Notes: a model not told the origin generated them from the sequence alone. A stretch of DNA of 64,000 nt from Reclinomonas americana ATCC 50394 (GCA_048213135.1 PS015009.1:1-64000), one strand, 5' to 3'; shown: positions 1-9,053, counted from the first letter of the stretch. Made by a program: numbers and translations.

Positions 1-3000
1 AGGGTATACACCGTTCTTCATCTTCACCGAGGCCAGTGAGCTTTTGAACTTCCAGCTGCGGTCACTGGCATAACTGATATCGGTGGTGGTGGATTTAAGG
101 TGCTGGTAGTAATGCGACTGGTTGAACCCGCTACCGCCTGCAGACAGGTAAATGAAGGAAGAGTTGTTCCAGATATAGCTGCCTGTGCCCGAAGGAACGG
201 TGGCAGTTCTCCAGTAGTATACCGTGCCTTCAGTGAAAGTGATGTTGGCAGGGTTGAACTGCACAATACCTCCGGCGCCGGTAACGGTATAGGATTTTTT
301 GAAAGCGGAGTTGAACAGCTCGGTGGTATCCACCTCCATCACATACTGGCGCTGGCTGTTGAGCGGGTTGGCCGTACTGGCATAGTAACCGATGTTCTGC
401 TGGTTAACGATGGAGAAGTTATAAGGGGAGATGGGACGAAGCTCATCTTCAAAAATGTAAAACTCTTTAGTGAGTGTGTTGTTCATCTCGGAAAGCTCAT
501 CTACAACATTGCCATCATCGAGGGTTATTTTCAATTTGTTCAAACCTTTGTCGGTAATAGGATTGATAGGAACAACCAGGTGCAGCGAATCCATATAACG
601 GATGCCGCGTATCTTCTGGTTGAACAGGGTATTGACAGTACCTGTAGGCAATTCCTGCAGCACTTTTACAATAATGGAATCATCTACCGCACGACCCAGG
701 TTGGCCATTTTTACATCTATGGTAAAACTGTTGTCGGCTACTGAAATAATATTAGGTGTGAACTTCACCAACTGGTCCTCGATATCATAATCGGGTTTCA
801 GGAAGTTGTTGATCTTTAATGCAGGATCGCCGTGGAGATTCACTTCCTCCATATGTATCCTGGTATAATAATCCAGCGTAGAAGGATTACTGCCCAATGA
901 TTGTAAGGTTTCCTGCAACTGGTTGCCTACTGTATTTCCATACATATACCTTCCAATATTTTTATACTGGTGCGTATTATAGAAGTCGAGGAAAGGAGCT
1001 ATACCAAAGTGAGAACTTCCCAGGAACCCGATGGCTCCTTTTTGCGGGATGAACATATATTTTTCTGATAACGACATACCGGCATAACCCAATGGACGGT
1101 TCACATTAAACGTATAAAAGTTACCTACTGTACAACCACTTACGTGTATGAAGGGGTACTTGCCGTTATTACTATAGGTTTCAGGATAGTTGAGGTTAAT
1201 GGCCAGTTCATTAGCGGATGAGTGACCAAAATATTTTACGTAGCTCATACCCTCATTAAACAGTTCGGTAATGCGCTGGCTCTGTTGCTGCTCAATGGCA
1301 GCGATGCTTGTTTTAGCAAAGGTTTCCACTTTACCACCAAACAGGGTGTCTTCAATAATATCTTTGTAACCGTTAAGATAGCCGATGAATTCTACCGTTT
1401 CGGCACTATCAGCACCACCTGCGGTATGCAACACATTTTTCATCCAGGCCTTATTGTTGAAAGTCTGCAGGGTGGAAGTCTGCGCCTGTTCGTATTGCTT
1501 CATCTTATCCAGGTAAATACCTACCTCATTGCCGGTAATGGCACCCAGCCTGCCTATTGGCACCAGTGGCACATTCGTGCCCGGGTCGCAAGCCAGTAAC
1601 ACATCAGATGCGGGCCAGCCAAAGGGTTGAATCAGGTCCAGCTGGTCAACTATAGGGTTGGCTTTATTGGCAATGTAATCGGTATAAGTAAGACCATGAC
1701 CGATGATGAACGTGTATTTAGGCGCTACGCTGAAGCTGCTTTTGGCAAAACGGATAAAATCGCGGATCGCCGCGGGATGACGGGTGATACCAAAACCAAA
1801 CTGGTCATTGAGTTCATCGATGCCATATATTTTTGCATTGTAACCGCCACCGGTAACCGATGAACGGTACTGGCGGTACAGGTCCACATTATTAACACCC
1901 GAACCGTTGTTGTACAAAGCCGGGTGACTAATGATCATGTAATCGCCCTGGTTGGCGCTGTTGTTCACATTCACAAAACTGCGGCTGGTAAATGCTGAAG
2001 AAGGGATGGACACGTTATTGGCATCCTGGCTCATCAAATTAAATTTACGCACCGGGTCGGTGGAACCGGGTATCTCGAACCGCACTTGCCCCGCCACACT
2101 GATATCGCCGAGGTAACGGCGACCGTTGTTGATGTCGTAAAGGATAGGTGCAATACCATTGTTATTAAAATTGGTGATCACCAGGTAGTTGGGACCAGCC
2201 TTGGGTTGCAGCTCAAAATAAAAGTTCTTCTCGTTGTTGAAGTTAAAGGTAGAAGGGTAAGTAACGGTGAAGTTGCTCACCACAATACGGTCATTCGCAT
2301 TGGTGGAGTTGCCATTGATGGACACCAGCAAACCATTGGGACCTGTTACATGCGACAAAGGCAGGTTACGGATGGTATCTTTTTTATACCCAAAGAAAGG
2401 CATCGGGTTAATAGCCGGGCTGATGGTGTTGTTAAAGAGCCTGATCACCAGGTCACGTGCATACAGGGCATTACCTGAAGCACCTACCGTAACCATCACA
2501 CTGTTGGCCGGACCTGCGGCATAAGCGTTAAGGTTGGTCAATTGTGTACCCAGCGCACAGCAGGGAAATACTTCATTGCTTGTCCAACCTTCACCCATAT
2601 CATAAGAAGAAGAATATACATACTCACCTATCACCGAAGCGTATCCCCTGTTGATCATATTCCTGAAGTGTACTTCAATACGGCGCATGAAATACGCATC
2701 AGCAGTAACGGTGCCGGTAATGGTGTTGGTACTTTGCGTGTAGCGAAGGTTACCACCGGCAGGGTTTACGGTAAGGTAATAAGCAGCGGTGTCGGTCTCC
2801 AGGCTGTACTTGGCAGACAACTGGTAATCCGGATCGCGGTAAAGGGTTTTATCGGGCTTGCCGTCATTCATCTCACCCCAGAACTCAATGTAATCGGAGG
2901 AGCCCAGCGGGCCGGTGGCTACAGAAGTGTAGAGGCGTACCTGCTGACCATTGCGCCAGAGCTGGAACTGTTCGGCGGGAATATTATTCAGCCCGGGAAT

Positions 3001-3156
3001 AGCGGCCAGCGTGGATTGCGGAATGCGGCAAAGCGTGTCTTTGGCCAGTTTGAATTTATAGTAGGTCTTGCTGTAATCGATCCAGTTGTTGTTCAATTGT
3101 GAAAAACCGCGGGATGCCAGCAACAGGACCAGGACAGCTAATAAAATTCTTTTCAT
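1..3156 (-). CDS. PorU-like C25-family cysteine peptidase (T9SS sortase), 3' end outside window
   Basis: This long reading frame starts at the ATG at 3156 and runs without a stop to the left edge, giving 1052 residues; the C-terminus lies outside. A signal peptide opens the protein (MKRILLAVLVLLLASRGFSQ). The catalytic pair of the gingipain-type C25 fold is visible: His645 in a YFGHSS context and Cys675 in HVSGCTVGNFY, followed by the family's GAIGFLGSSHFG strand. In Bacteroidota such proteins act at the outer membrane, where PorU removes C-terminal sorting domains from T9SS cargo and attaches the cargo to the surface. The gene lies 16 bp downstream of a PorV-like gene on the same strand, so they are probably co-transcribed. 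The length and pairing resemble the proteins annotated as PorU2 in Chitinophaga relatives; that subtype is inferred. Several cargo proteins occur in this window. Confidence 0.85.
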   Translation of the reverse strand, partial: MKRILLAVLVLLLASRGFSQLNNNWIDYSKTYYKFKLAKDTLCRIPQSTLAAIPGLNNIPAEQFQLWRNGQQVRLYTSVATGPLGSSDYIEFWGEMNDGKPDKTLYRDPDYQLSAKYSLETDTAAYYLTVNPAGGNLRYTQSTNTITGTVTADAYFMRRIEVHFRNMINRGYASVIGEYVYSSSYDMGEGWTSNEVFPCCALGTQLTNLNAYAAGPANSVMVTVGASGNALYARDLVIRLFNNTISPAINPMPFFGYKKDTIRNLPLSHVTGPNGLLVSINGNSTNANDRIVVSNFTVTYPSTFNFNNEKNFYFELQPKAGPNYLVITNFNNNGIAPILYDINNGRRYLGDISVAGQVRFEIPGSTDPVRKFNLMSQDANNVSIPSSAFTSRSFVNVNNSANQGDYMIISHPALYNNGSGVNNVDLYRQYRSSVTGGGYNAKIYGIDELNDQFGFGITRHPAAIRDFIRFAKSSFSVAPKYTFIIGHGLTYTDYIANKANPIVDQLDLIQPFGWPASDVLLACDPGTNVPLVPIGRLGAITGNEVGIYLDKMKQYEQAQTSTLQTFNNKAWMKNVLHTAGGADSAETVEFIGYLNGYKDIIEDTLFGGKVETFAKTSIAAIEQQQSQRITELFNEGMSYVKYFGHSSANELAINLNYPETYSNNGKYPFIHVSGCTVGNFYTFNVNRPLGYAGMSLSEKYMFIPQKGAIGFLGSSHFGIAPFLDFYNTHQYKNIGRYMYGNTVGNQLQETLQSLGSNPSTLDYYTRIHMEEVNLHGDPALKINNFLKPDYDIEDQLVKFTPNIISVADNSFTIDVKMANLGRAVDDSIIVKVLQELPTGTVNTLFNQKIRGIRYMDSLHLVVPINPITDKGLNKLKITLDDGNVVDELSEMNNTLTKEFYIFEDELRPISPYNFSIVNQQNIGYYASTANPLNSQRQYVMEVDTTELFNSAFKKSYTVTGAGGIVQFNPANITFTEGTVYYWRTATVPSGTGSYIWNNSSFIYLSAGGSGFNQSHYYQHLKSTTTDISYASDRSWKFKSSLASVKMKNGVYP

Positions 3157-3172
3157 ACCGGTGTATTAAGAT

Positions 3173-4285
3173 TTATTCAGACGCTTTTCCTTTTTTGGGA
3201 AAGTCGAGTCTCAGAGAAATAATGTGTGTATATAATGGATTAGACTGGTTAGCAAGATTGGTAAAAGCGTAATCGATCATGACATTCTTGATCTTGAAAC
3301 CTGCGCCGAGGCTGGGTTGATAGATCCATACTTTTTTCTGGTTCACGGTATCTTCATCCGCCAGTGCCCGCTGGAAATTACTGACGCCCGCCCTTACAAA
3401 AAATACGTCTTTGATCCTTGCTTCCAAACCTATGCGGGGATCGGCACTGATGGTGTTACCGCTCAGTATGGTATTTCTTTTACCATCGAAAGTAAGATCT
3501 ACGTTCGCTTCCGCCATAATGTTCACCCCTTTGCTGATGCGGAAATCATAACCGCCACCAATCACAAGACGGGGTGCGGTGAGCTCGGTGGACTTGGTAG
3601 GAATATCGTTCTTGGTCAGGTAAAGCACTTCTTTTTCCCGCTCGGTGAACTTGAAGGTCCACGCGTTAAAGGTGGTGGTGATATCACGTGCCACGATGCC
3701 CGCATGCCATTTCTGCCCGTGCATCTGCAGACCGGCATCAAGCCCGAAACCCCATGCCGAAGCGAATTTGCCGATCTTGCGATAGATTACTTTGGCATTC
3801 ACACCAAAACTGATACTTCTTTTTTCCGTTTGCTGCAGGTTCTGTGCGAAGGATAACAGTAACGCGTAATCAGCGGAAGAGAAAGACTGTACGTTGCCAT
3901 AGTTGATGCTGCCATCGGGCTCTACCAGGTAGAGGGTATTGGGAATATCATCAATGGCAAAACGAAGTATGGAAAATCCCAAGGCCCGTTTGTTATCCTG
4001 TATGGGAGTCGCCAGTGACAGGTAATCGTATTTGGCGATACCGCTGAAGTATTCCGCATGCATCAGTCCCACATTGGTTACGTCTTTCACCCCCATCAGC
4101 CCCGCGGGGTTCCAGTAACCGGCAGTGGCATCCTTGGCTGTAGCTACCTGCGAACCACCCATACCCAGGCCGCGTGCGCCTGCGCCTATATTCAGGAATT
4201 CGTTAGAATATTTTCTGAACTGTGAAAAACAGGTGATGGATGATGACAATAAAAGGTATAAGCCAATGACTAGGTGCTTTCTCAT
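3173..4285 (-). CDS. PorV/PorQ-family outer-membrane beta-barrel protein
   Basis: The protein has 370 residues with an N-terminal signal peptide ending near CFSQ. The first mature segment carries the family signature NIGAGARGLGMGGSQVAT followed by DATAGYWNPAGL, the conserved N-terminal strand of PorV/PorQ and UPF0164 barrels (FadL-like fold). The rest alternates short hydrophobic strands and ends in an aromatic-rich strand (HIISLRLDFPKKG), as expected of an outer-membrane barrel. PorV shuttles T9SS cargo from the translocon to the PorU sortase. The immediate downstream gene is a PorU-like peptidase, which strongly supports a T9SS role. It probably forms a two-gene operon transcribed leftwards. 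Whether it is the main PorV or a second set (PorV2-like) cannot be decided here. Confidence 0.82.
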   Translation of the reverse strand: MRKHLVIGLYLLLSSSITCFSQFRKYSNEFLNIGAGARGLGMGGSQVATAKDATAGYWNPAGLMGVKDVTNVGLMHAEYFSGIAKYDYLSLATPIQDNKRALGFSILRFAIDDIPNTLYLVEPDGSINYGNVQSFSSADYALLLSFAQNLQQTEKRSISFGVNAKVIYRKIGKFASAWGFGLDAGLQMHGQKWHAGIVARDITTTFNAWTFKFTEREKEVLYLTKNDIPTKSTELTAPRLVIGGGYDFRISKGVNIMAEANVDLTFDGKRNTILSGNTISADPRIGLEARIKDVFFVRAGVSNFQRALADEDTVNQKKVWIYQPSLGAGFKIKNVMIDYAFTNLANQSNPLYTHIISLRLDFPKKGKASE

Positions 4286-4631
4286 AATGCTGCTCAGGTT
4301 AGTTAAATGACGTTGGGCGCTATATAAACGTGATATTACTTAGTAAATTGTGTATATATGGCATGGTAAAATTAAGCTTAATTGTAACAAGTTTAAGCCT
4401 GATTTGTCCGTTTTTTACTCCCTACACCATATTAAGTATTGATTTCTCATATAGACGATCCGTATACAAAGAACGATGCTTCAACTTACGGGAAAAATGC
4501 AGGTTTGGGTTCAAAAAAGAGGGGTTTATACGGCTGTTCCTGCCGATTTGTCGATTTTTATGAGCAATTTTGCCGTCCGGTATTAATTTGACCATAGAAA
4601 AGCGGTATTCCGCAGTGAATATTAAATAATT
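4286..4631. other. Divergent intergenic region between porV-like gene and tyrS
   Basis: These 346 bases separate two divergent genes and must hold both promoters. The segment is AT-rich. I find no clean TAnnTTTG box; TTAATTTG at 4583-4590 is the nearest match upstream of tyrS, and it lacks a well-spaced TTTG partner. The short open frame at 4330-4563 has no recognisable protein features and is not annotated. Confidence 0.5.
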
Positions 4632-5912
4632 ATGTACAACCTGATTGAAGAATTAACCTGGAGGGGGATGATACAGGACATCATGCCCGGAACCAAAGAG
4701 CAGCTGGAAAAAGAGGTGACCACCGCTTATATCGGTTTCGACCCTACGGCCGACAGCCTGCACATTGGCAGCCTGGTGCCCATTATCCTGCTGGTGCACC
4801 TGCAAAAGGCCGGGCATAAACCCATTGCCCTGGTAGGCGGCGCCACCGGTATGGTAGGTGATCCCAGTGGCAAAAGCGAAGAACGTAACCTGCTGAGTGA
4901 AGACGTACTGCAGAAAAACGTGGCCGGGGTGAGGGCGCAGCTGGAAAAATTCCTGGACTTCGATCCGTCAAAACCCAACGCGGCCGAAATGGTGAACAAC
5001 TACGACTGGTTCCGCGATTTTACTTTCCTCGATTTTATACGTGAAGTGGGCAAGCACATCACCGTAAATTATATGATGGCCAAAGACAGTGTGAAGAAAC
5101 GTCTCGAAGGCGATAATGGCATGAGCTTTACCGAATTTACTTACCAACTGGTGCAGGGCTATGATTTTTACTGGCTGAATAAACATAAGAATGCCAAACT
5201 GCAGATGGGCGGCAGCGACCAGTGGGGCAATATCGTTACGGGCACCGAACTCATCAGGCGGAAAGATGCCGGCGAAGCATTCGCGTTTACCTGCCCGCTG
5301 ATCAAAAAAGCTGACGGCACTAAATTCGGCAAAACGGAAAAAGGCAATGTGTGGCTCGATATTAACCGCACCAGCGCTTACGAATTTTACCAGTTCTGGC
5401 TCAATGCGACTGATAAAGACGCTGAAGACTGGATCAAAATATTCACCTTCCTGGATCAGTCAGCGATCGAACAATTACTGGCAGAACAAAAAAATAATCC
5501 GTCGAAACGTACACTGCAAAAAACACTGGCAAGGGAAGTGACCATCTTTGTACATGGCGAAGACGCTTATCAAAAAGCCATCGAAACCACCGAAAAATTA
5601 TTCTCGAACCAAAGTGCTCCTGCGGAAAGCCTGAGCGAAGAAGACCTGCAGGCCCTGGAAGGCATTGTGAAGATCAGTTATCCTTCAGCAAAAATTAATG
5701 AAGGCACGGACATCGTGAGCTTTCTCGCCGAAACGGCTATCTTTCCCAGCAAAGGAGAGGCCCGTAAGATGATACAGAATGGCGGCATCAGTATCAACCG
5801 CAAAAAAATAGAAGGTATCGACTTTTCCGTTAACAGTTCCCTGCTCCTTCATAACAGGTTTATTCTTATACAGAAAGGGAGGAGGAATTATTATCTTGTG
5901 GAGATCAGTTAA
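4632..5912 (+). CDS. tyrS: Tyrosyl-tRNA synthetase
   Basis: This 426-residue protein charges tRNA-Tyr with tyrosine in the cytoplasm. It shows both class I signatures: HIGS at residues 44-47 (HIGH-type) and KFGKT at 231-235 (KMSKS-type). The tyrosine-binding region follows the bacterial TyrRS pattern (YIGFDPTADSLHIG; QMGGSDQWGNI), and an S4-like RNA-binding domain forms the C-terminus (KGEARKMIQNGGISINRKKI). Length matches bacterial TyrRS (about 420-430). The ATG at 4632 begins directly with the typical MYNLIEELTWRG. The gene is flanked by convergent and divergent neighbours and is probably monocistronic. A 7-bp tandem array begins at the base after the stop codon. Confidence 0.97.
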   Translation: MYNLIEELTWRGMIQDIMPGTKEQLEKEVTTAYIGFDPTADSLHIGSLVPIILLVHLQKAGHKPIALVGGATGMVGDPSGKSEERNLLSEDVLQKNVAGVRAQLEKFLDFDPSKPNAAEMVNNYDWFRDFTFLDFIREVGKHITVNYMMAKDSVKKRLEGDNGMSFTEFTYQLVQGYDFYWLNKHKNAKLQMGGSDQWGNIVTGTELIRRKDAGEAFAFTCPLIKKADGTKFGKTEKGNVWLDINRTSAYEFYQFWLNATDKDAEDWIKIFTFLDQSAIEQLLAEQKNNPSKRTLQKTLAREVTIFVHGEDAYQKAIETTEKLFSNQSAPAESLSEEDLQALEGIVKISYPSAKINEGTDIVSFLAETAIFPSKGEARKMIQNGGISINRKKIEGIDFSVNSSLLLHNRFILIQKGRRNYYLVEIS

Positions 5913-5950
5913 ATTACGAATTACCAATTACGAATTACGAATTACGAATG
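5913..5950. repeat. Heptanucleotide array, GAATTAC family
   Basis: Five consecutive 7-bp units of ATTACGA (rotation GAATTAC), one with a C for G, start immediately after the tyrS stop codon. The same unit family recurs at 12039-12069 and, more degenerate, at 55769-55803. Confidence 0.85.
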
Positions 5951-5987
5951 GTGCTGTTAGAACGTACCCGTATCATCTGCAACCATA

Positions 5988-6656
5988 TCAATATTTCCTG
6001 ATCAATTTGAGCATTTCCTCGGCTACGAGTTGGTTGCCCTTTGGATTGAGGTGTACTTTATCGCTGGTTAATATACCCGCTTCCTTGTTCTCAGGATTAT
6101 TCTTCAGGTTGTAATCCAGCAGGGCTTTGCGCAGGTCCACCAGTGGCAATTGATTTTTTGATGCTATGTTGCGGATGATGGCGCAGTACTTGTTGAGGTC
6201 ACCGTCAAAATCATTGGTCATATCCGTCCGCTCCCCTATCGCCGCAGGCGTGCATAAGATCACTTTAATTTTTCTGTCTGACAGTTTTTTAAGAATGGCA
6301 TTATAAAACTTCTCAAACTTATCGGCATCGGTGCCTGTACCCGAACTGCGTTTGTGCCATACATCGTTTACGCCAATGTAAATGACCACCAGGTCGGGAG
6401 ACTTATCCAGCACATCTTCTTCCAGGCGCAGGTACAAGTCTGTTACCTTATTACCACTTACACCTGCTCCCACCAATTCATACTGGTTCCCTAATCCTTC
6501 CAGGTTCAGCATGGAATCGATGCGCTGGATATAACCGCCGGGTTTGATGCCTGCCGCGGTAATGCTGTCGCCGAAAAAGAGGACTTTCTTTTTCTTTTGT
6601 GCGCAGGTAAACGCAAGCGCTGAACAAATACAAAGAAAGAGGAGGAGATTTTTCAT
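5988..6656 (-). CDS. SGNH/GDSL-family hydrolase, exported
   Basis: The protein has 222 residues if started at the ATG at 6656, which opens a signal peptide (MKNLLLFLCICSALAFTCAQ). The in-frame extension upstream of that ATG is lysine-rich, overlaps a repeat element and is unlikely to be translated. SGNH blocks are all present: GDS with Ser31, a Gly in the GAGVSGN segment, GVND at 95-98 and the Asp199/His202 pair in DKVHLNPKG. Such enzymes are esterases or lipases/deacetylases of the periplasm; the substrate is not predictable. It lies 107 bp downstream of the GH125 mannosidase on the same strand, so it may remove acyl groups from the same glycans, which is inference. Confidence 0.85.
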   Translation of the reverse strand: MKNLLLFLCICSALAFTCAQKKKKVLFFGDSITAAGIKPGGYIQRIDSMLNLEGLGNQYELVGAGVSGNKVTDLYLRLEEDVLDKSPDLVVIYIGVNDVWHKRSSGTGTDADKFEKFYNAILKKLSDRKIKVILCTPAAIGERTDMTNDFDGDLNKYCAIIRNIASKNQLPLVDLRKALLDYNLKNNPENKEAGILTSDKVHLNPKGNQLVAEEMLKLIRKY

Positions 6657-6689
6657 ATTAGCCAGGTTAGTTTTTATAAGTATTATTTT

Positions 6690-6732
6690 TTTACAAAGAG
6701 TGTAAAGATTTTTCACAGAGTTACACAGAGAT
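6690..6732. repeat. ACAAAG/CACAGAG-type intergenic repeat
   Basis: The spacer between the GH125 and SGNH genes holds a run of imperfect ACAAAGAG, TGTAAAG, CACAGAG and TTACACAGAG units. The 11-mer AAAGATTTTTC inside it recurs in the inverted-repeat element at 46502-46619. Confidence 0.6.
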
Positions 6733-6763
6733 GCATACATCTTTCGAAGCATCTTCACTTTAT

Positions 6764-8182
6764 TCAAGTATTCAACAGGTATTTTCTTTCCCGGTATACT
6801 TTCCACACAAATTCACCAAACAATGTATTCGCCCAGGCAAACCATTTACGGGTGAATTTTTTCGCATCATCTTTATAAAAAGATTCGTGCATAAATCCTG
6901 TGCCGGCGTGAGAAGCCTTCAGCATATCCAGGCAGGCCTTTATTTCCTTATCGTCGTTGCTGGTGATACCCCTCATGGTAATACTCATGGGCCAGATATA
7001 ATCCATACCTACATGCGGACCGCCAATACCCTCTCCTGCCGTGCCTTTAAAGAAAAATGGATTGTCGGGCCCGAGTACATACTTACGGGTATTGAGGTAC
7101 AGGTTGGCCGGCGTATACGCGTCGAGGTAAGTAAGCGACAGTAAAGAAGGGACATTGGCATCGTCCATCAGGTTGTAACTGCCAAAGCCGTTTACTTCAT
7201 ACGCCAGTATCTCACCATAGGCAGGTGTTTTTATCACAGCATGCTGCAATAAGGTGCCGGTAATGGTATTGTACAGGGTGTCGATCTCTTTAAAAAAAGA
7301 TTCGTCCTGTTTTACCGCGGCAAACATGGATTTCAATTTTGCCAGTGCCGATACGGCGAAACAGTTACCGGGAATATTGAAAGGATATACAGTAGCATCA
7401 TCGCTGGGGCGGAACATGGCATGAATGAGCCCGATCTTTTTAGCCGGGTACCCGTAACCACCCAATGGTACGCCATCTGTTGCCCAACTGGTGGTACGTT
7501 CAAATTTGTACGGTCCGTTGCCATCCAGGCGCTGTTGTTCTTTGAAAGTGGTTACGATCAACCGCATCGCCTGCTGCCAGTCGGCATCAAACACAGATGC
7601 ATCACCCGTCTCTTTCCAGTATCCATGCGCCAGGCGGATGGGATAACAAAGACTGTCGATCTCCCACTTGCGTTCATGCACACCCGGTTTCATTAGAGTT
7701 TTATCATCCTTCCATTCGCTGATCTTCGATTCATCTTTATAAAAAGCATTGGCATACGGGTCTTTCAGGATACATTTTACCTGGCGGTTGATCACACCTT
7801 TAATGAGTTCCTGCAAAGCCTTGTCCTGTTTCATCAGCGGCAGGTAAGGCCATACCTGTGCGGAAGAATCGCGGAGCCACATGGCATCAATATCACCGGT
7901 GATCACAAAAGTATCAGGCTTACCATTGATCACTTCAAATTCAACCGTGGTATCGAGTGTGTTGGGAAAACAGTTCTCAAACAGCCAGCCCAGTTCTTTA
8001 TCACCAATGCCCGATTTTACTGTAGCGATGAGTTGTTCCACAGCGGCACTCCGGAAATGCCGTTGTGATACGGGTACCCGGACAACCGGGAAGTCGCCGC
8101 CATTACCGGCTACTGAATTGCTGTTGATAAAAAGGGCCGCGGCTGCAAGTGATGATTGGGTAATAAATGTCCGTCGTTTCAT
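6764..8182 (-). CDS. Glycoside hydrolase family 125 (exo-alpha-1,6-mannosidase type)
   Basis: The protein has 472 residues from the ATG at 8182; an 11-residue in-frame extension upstream is rejected because it would overlap the promoter box at 8213-8220. The N-terminus is a twin-arginine-like signal (MKRRTFITQSSLAAAALF). The body matches the GH125 (former DUF1237) metal-independent alpha-mannosidase family: GDIDAMWLRDSSAQVWPY, then RTTSWATDGVPLGGYGYP, then WPMSITMRGITSND. Known family members remove non-reducing alpha-1,6-linked mannose from N-glycans. The next gene downstream is an exported SGNH hydrolase; upstream lies a divergent membrane protein. Family assignment is strong, exact linkage specificity is inferred. 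Confidence 0.88.
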   Translation of the reverse strand: MKRRTFITQSSLAAAALFINSNSVAGNGGDFPVVRVPVSQRHFRSAAVEQLIATVKSGIGDKELGWLFENCFPNTLDTTVEFEVINGKPDTFVITGDIDAMWLRDSSAQVWPYLPLMKQDKALQELIKGVINRQVKCILKDPYANAFYKDESKISEWKDDKTLMKPGVHERKWEIDSLCYPIRLAHGYWKETGDASVFDADWQQAMRLIVTTFKEQQRLDGNGPYKFERTTSWATDGVPLGGYGYPAKKIGLIHAMFRPSDDATVYPFNIPGNCFAVSALAKLKSMFAAVKQDESFFKEIDTLYNTITGTLLQHAVIKTPAYGEILAYEVNGFGSYNLMDDANVPSLLSLTYLDAYTPANLYLNTRKYVLGPDNPFFFKGTAGEGIGGPHVGMDYIWPMSITMRGITSNDDKEIKACLDMLKASHAGTGFMHESFYKDDAKKFTRKWFAWANTLFGEFVWKVYRERKYLLNT

Positions 8183-8212
8183 GAAAGCACTTATTTTTAT
8201 CCTTAAATATAC

Positions 8213-8220
8213 CAAAACTA
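8213..8220 (-). promoter_or_regulatory. Candidate -7 promoter box for GH125 gene
   Basis: TAGTTTTG on the minus strand fits the Bacteroidota -7 consensus TAnnTTTG exactly and lies 30 bp before the ATG at 8182. No convincing -33 element is seen. It abuts the start codon of the divergent gene at 8227. Confidence 0.5.
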
Positions 8221-8226
8221 AATACT

Positions 8227-8838
8227 ATGGATCAACTCTTTGCGCTGCAGAATGAGAAAAGCTGGAAAACACTTCTTACAGACGGCACCATCATCCGCCT
8301 GGTGAATGAAAAATATAAAACCCCTGAAGAGTTCCTGGAGAAATACGAAGAAAAAGGATTCATGAAAAAAAGGCTGGAGATATCTGTATTGGATATCCAG
8401 AAGGTCACCCACCCGGATAAAGAGGCCAATAATGCAACCATTGAATATACCGACCGCAGCAGCACCACTTCGCTGGAGCTGGAATTCGATAATTACCTGG
8501 AAAGGGACCAGTTTGTCGGCCTTGTAAGTAAGACTCGCCGTTTCACCGCCACTACCGGCAGCATGGGTGTGTTTAAAGCCATTACGCCATCACTGATCGG
8601 GCTGGGCGTTACTGCCCTCCTGGGTTTCATTGTATATATCGATGCGCAGGCACTTGAAGCCGGTGAAGATGTGAATACCAGCGGCAGGCGCTCCTTGTAC
8701 AAAAAATTGTTTGCCTGGCTGGCAGAAATGTTAGGCACCACAGGTACACTGGCTGTAACTGGTGCCATTGCTTTGCTTTGTATTTACTTCATTTATAAGA
8801 ATGTGAAGAACCCGCCATCACAGGTGGTGTATTCATAA
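8227..8838 (+). CDS. Membrane protein of unknown function with PH-like N-terminus
   Basis: I do not recognise this 203-residue protein as a named family. Residues 1-110 are soluble, charged, and alternate short strands in a way that resembles a PH-like domain (LEISVLDIQKVTH; ATIEYTDRSSTTSLELEF). Two hydrophobic helices follow, roughly 117-137 (AITPSLIGLGVTALLGFIVYI) and 170-190 (TGTLAVTGAIALLCIYFIYK), joined by a charged loop. The short C-terminal tail is polar. No signal peptide is present, so the N-terminal domain is probably cytoplasmic. Its start is only 44 bp from that of the divergent GH125 gene. The PH-like reading is a guess from the pattern. Confidence 0.75.
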   Translation: MDQLFALQNEKSWKTLLTDGTIIRLVNEKYKTPEEFLEKYEEKGFMKKRLEISVLDIQKVTHPDKEANNATIEYTDRSSTTSLELEFDNYLERDQFVGLVSKTRRFTATTGSMGVFKAITPSLIGLGVTALLGFIVYIDAQALEAGEDVNTSGRRSLYKKLFAWLAEMLGTTGTLAVTGAIALLCIYFIYKNVKNPPSQVVYS

Positions 8839-8840
8839 AT

Positions 8841-8904
8841 GAAGGAATGAAAGAATGAAGGAATGAAGGAATGAAGGAATGAAGGAATAAAGGAATGAAG
8901 GAAT
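8841..8904. repeat. Octanucleotide array (GAAGGAAT)8
   Basis: Eight tandem 8-bp units of GAAGGAAT, two with a single change, begin two bases after the preceding stop codon and run straight into the A-tract of the terminator at 8905. Confidence 0.9.
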
Positions 8905-8937
8905 AAAAAAAGCTGTCCGCGGGGGACAGCTTTTTTA
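8905..8937 (+). terminator. Rho-independent terminator
   Basis: AGCTGTCC at 8911-8918 pairs with GGACAGCT at 8924-8931 around a 5-base loop; an A-tract precedes and a T-tract follows, so it can work in both directions. It ends the gene at 8227-8838. Confidence 0.85.
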
Positions 8938-9033
8938 TTTCTTGCTCGTACGGCCCAAGGCGGAGTGTACGGGTACAGACACGGAAAAAGGAAGGGAACT
9001 TTTCGTTTTTTCCTTTTTTGTTGTCGCCAGGTA

Positions 9034-9053
9034 NNNNNNNNNNNNNNNNNNNN
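9034..9053. other. Scaffold gap (20 N)
   Basis: Twenty N bases interrupt the spacer between two genes. The real gap size is unknown. The bases directly after the gap (GACAGCTTTTTTTATTT) nearly repeat the right half of the terminator at 8924-8940, and an A-rich/T-rich hairpin (AAAAAGGAA / TTCCTTTTT) lies just before the gap, so repeat-induced assembly failure is likely. Confidence 0.95.

Noticed and set aside
100-3102. Several plus-strand open frames opposite the PorU-like gene
   Set aside because: They are antisense shadows of a 1052-codon frame with clear C25 motifs and a signal peptide.
4330-4563. Open frame of 77 codons upstream of tyrS
   Set aside because: No protein-like features, no promoter, and it occupies the divergent promoter region.
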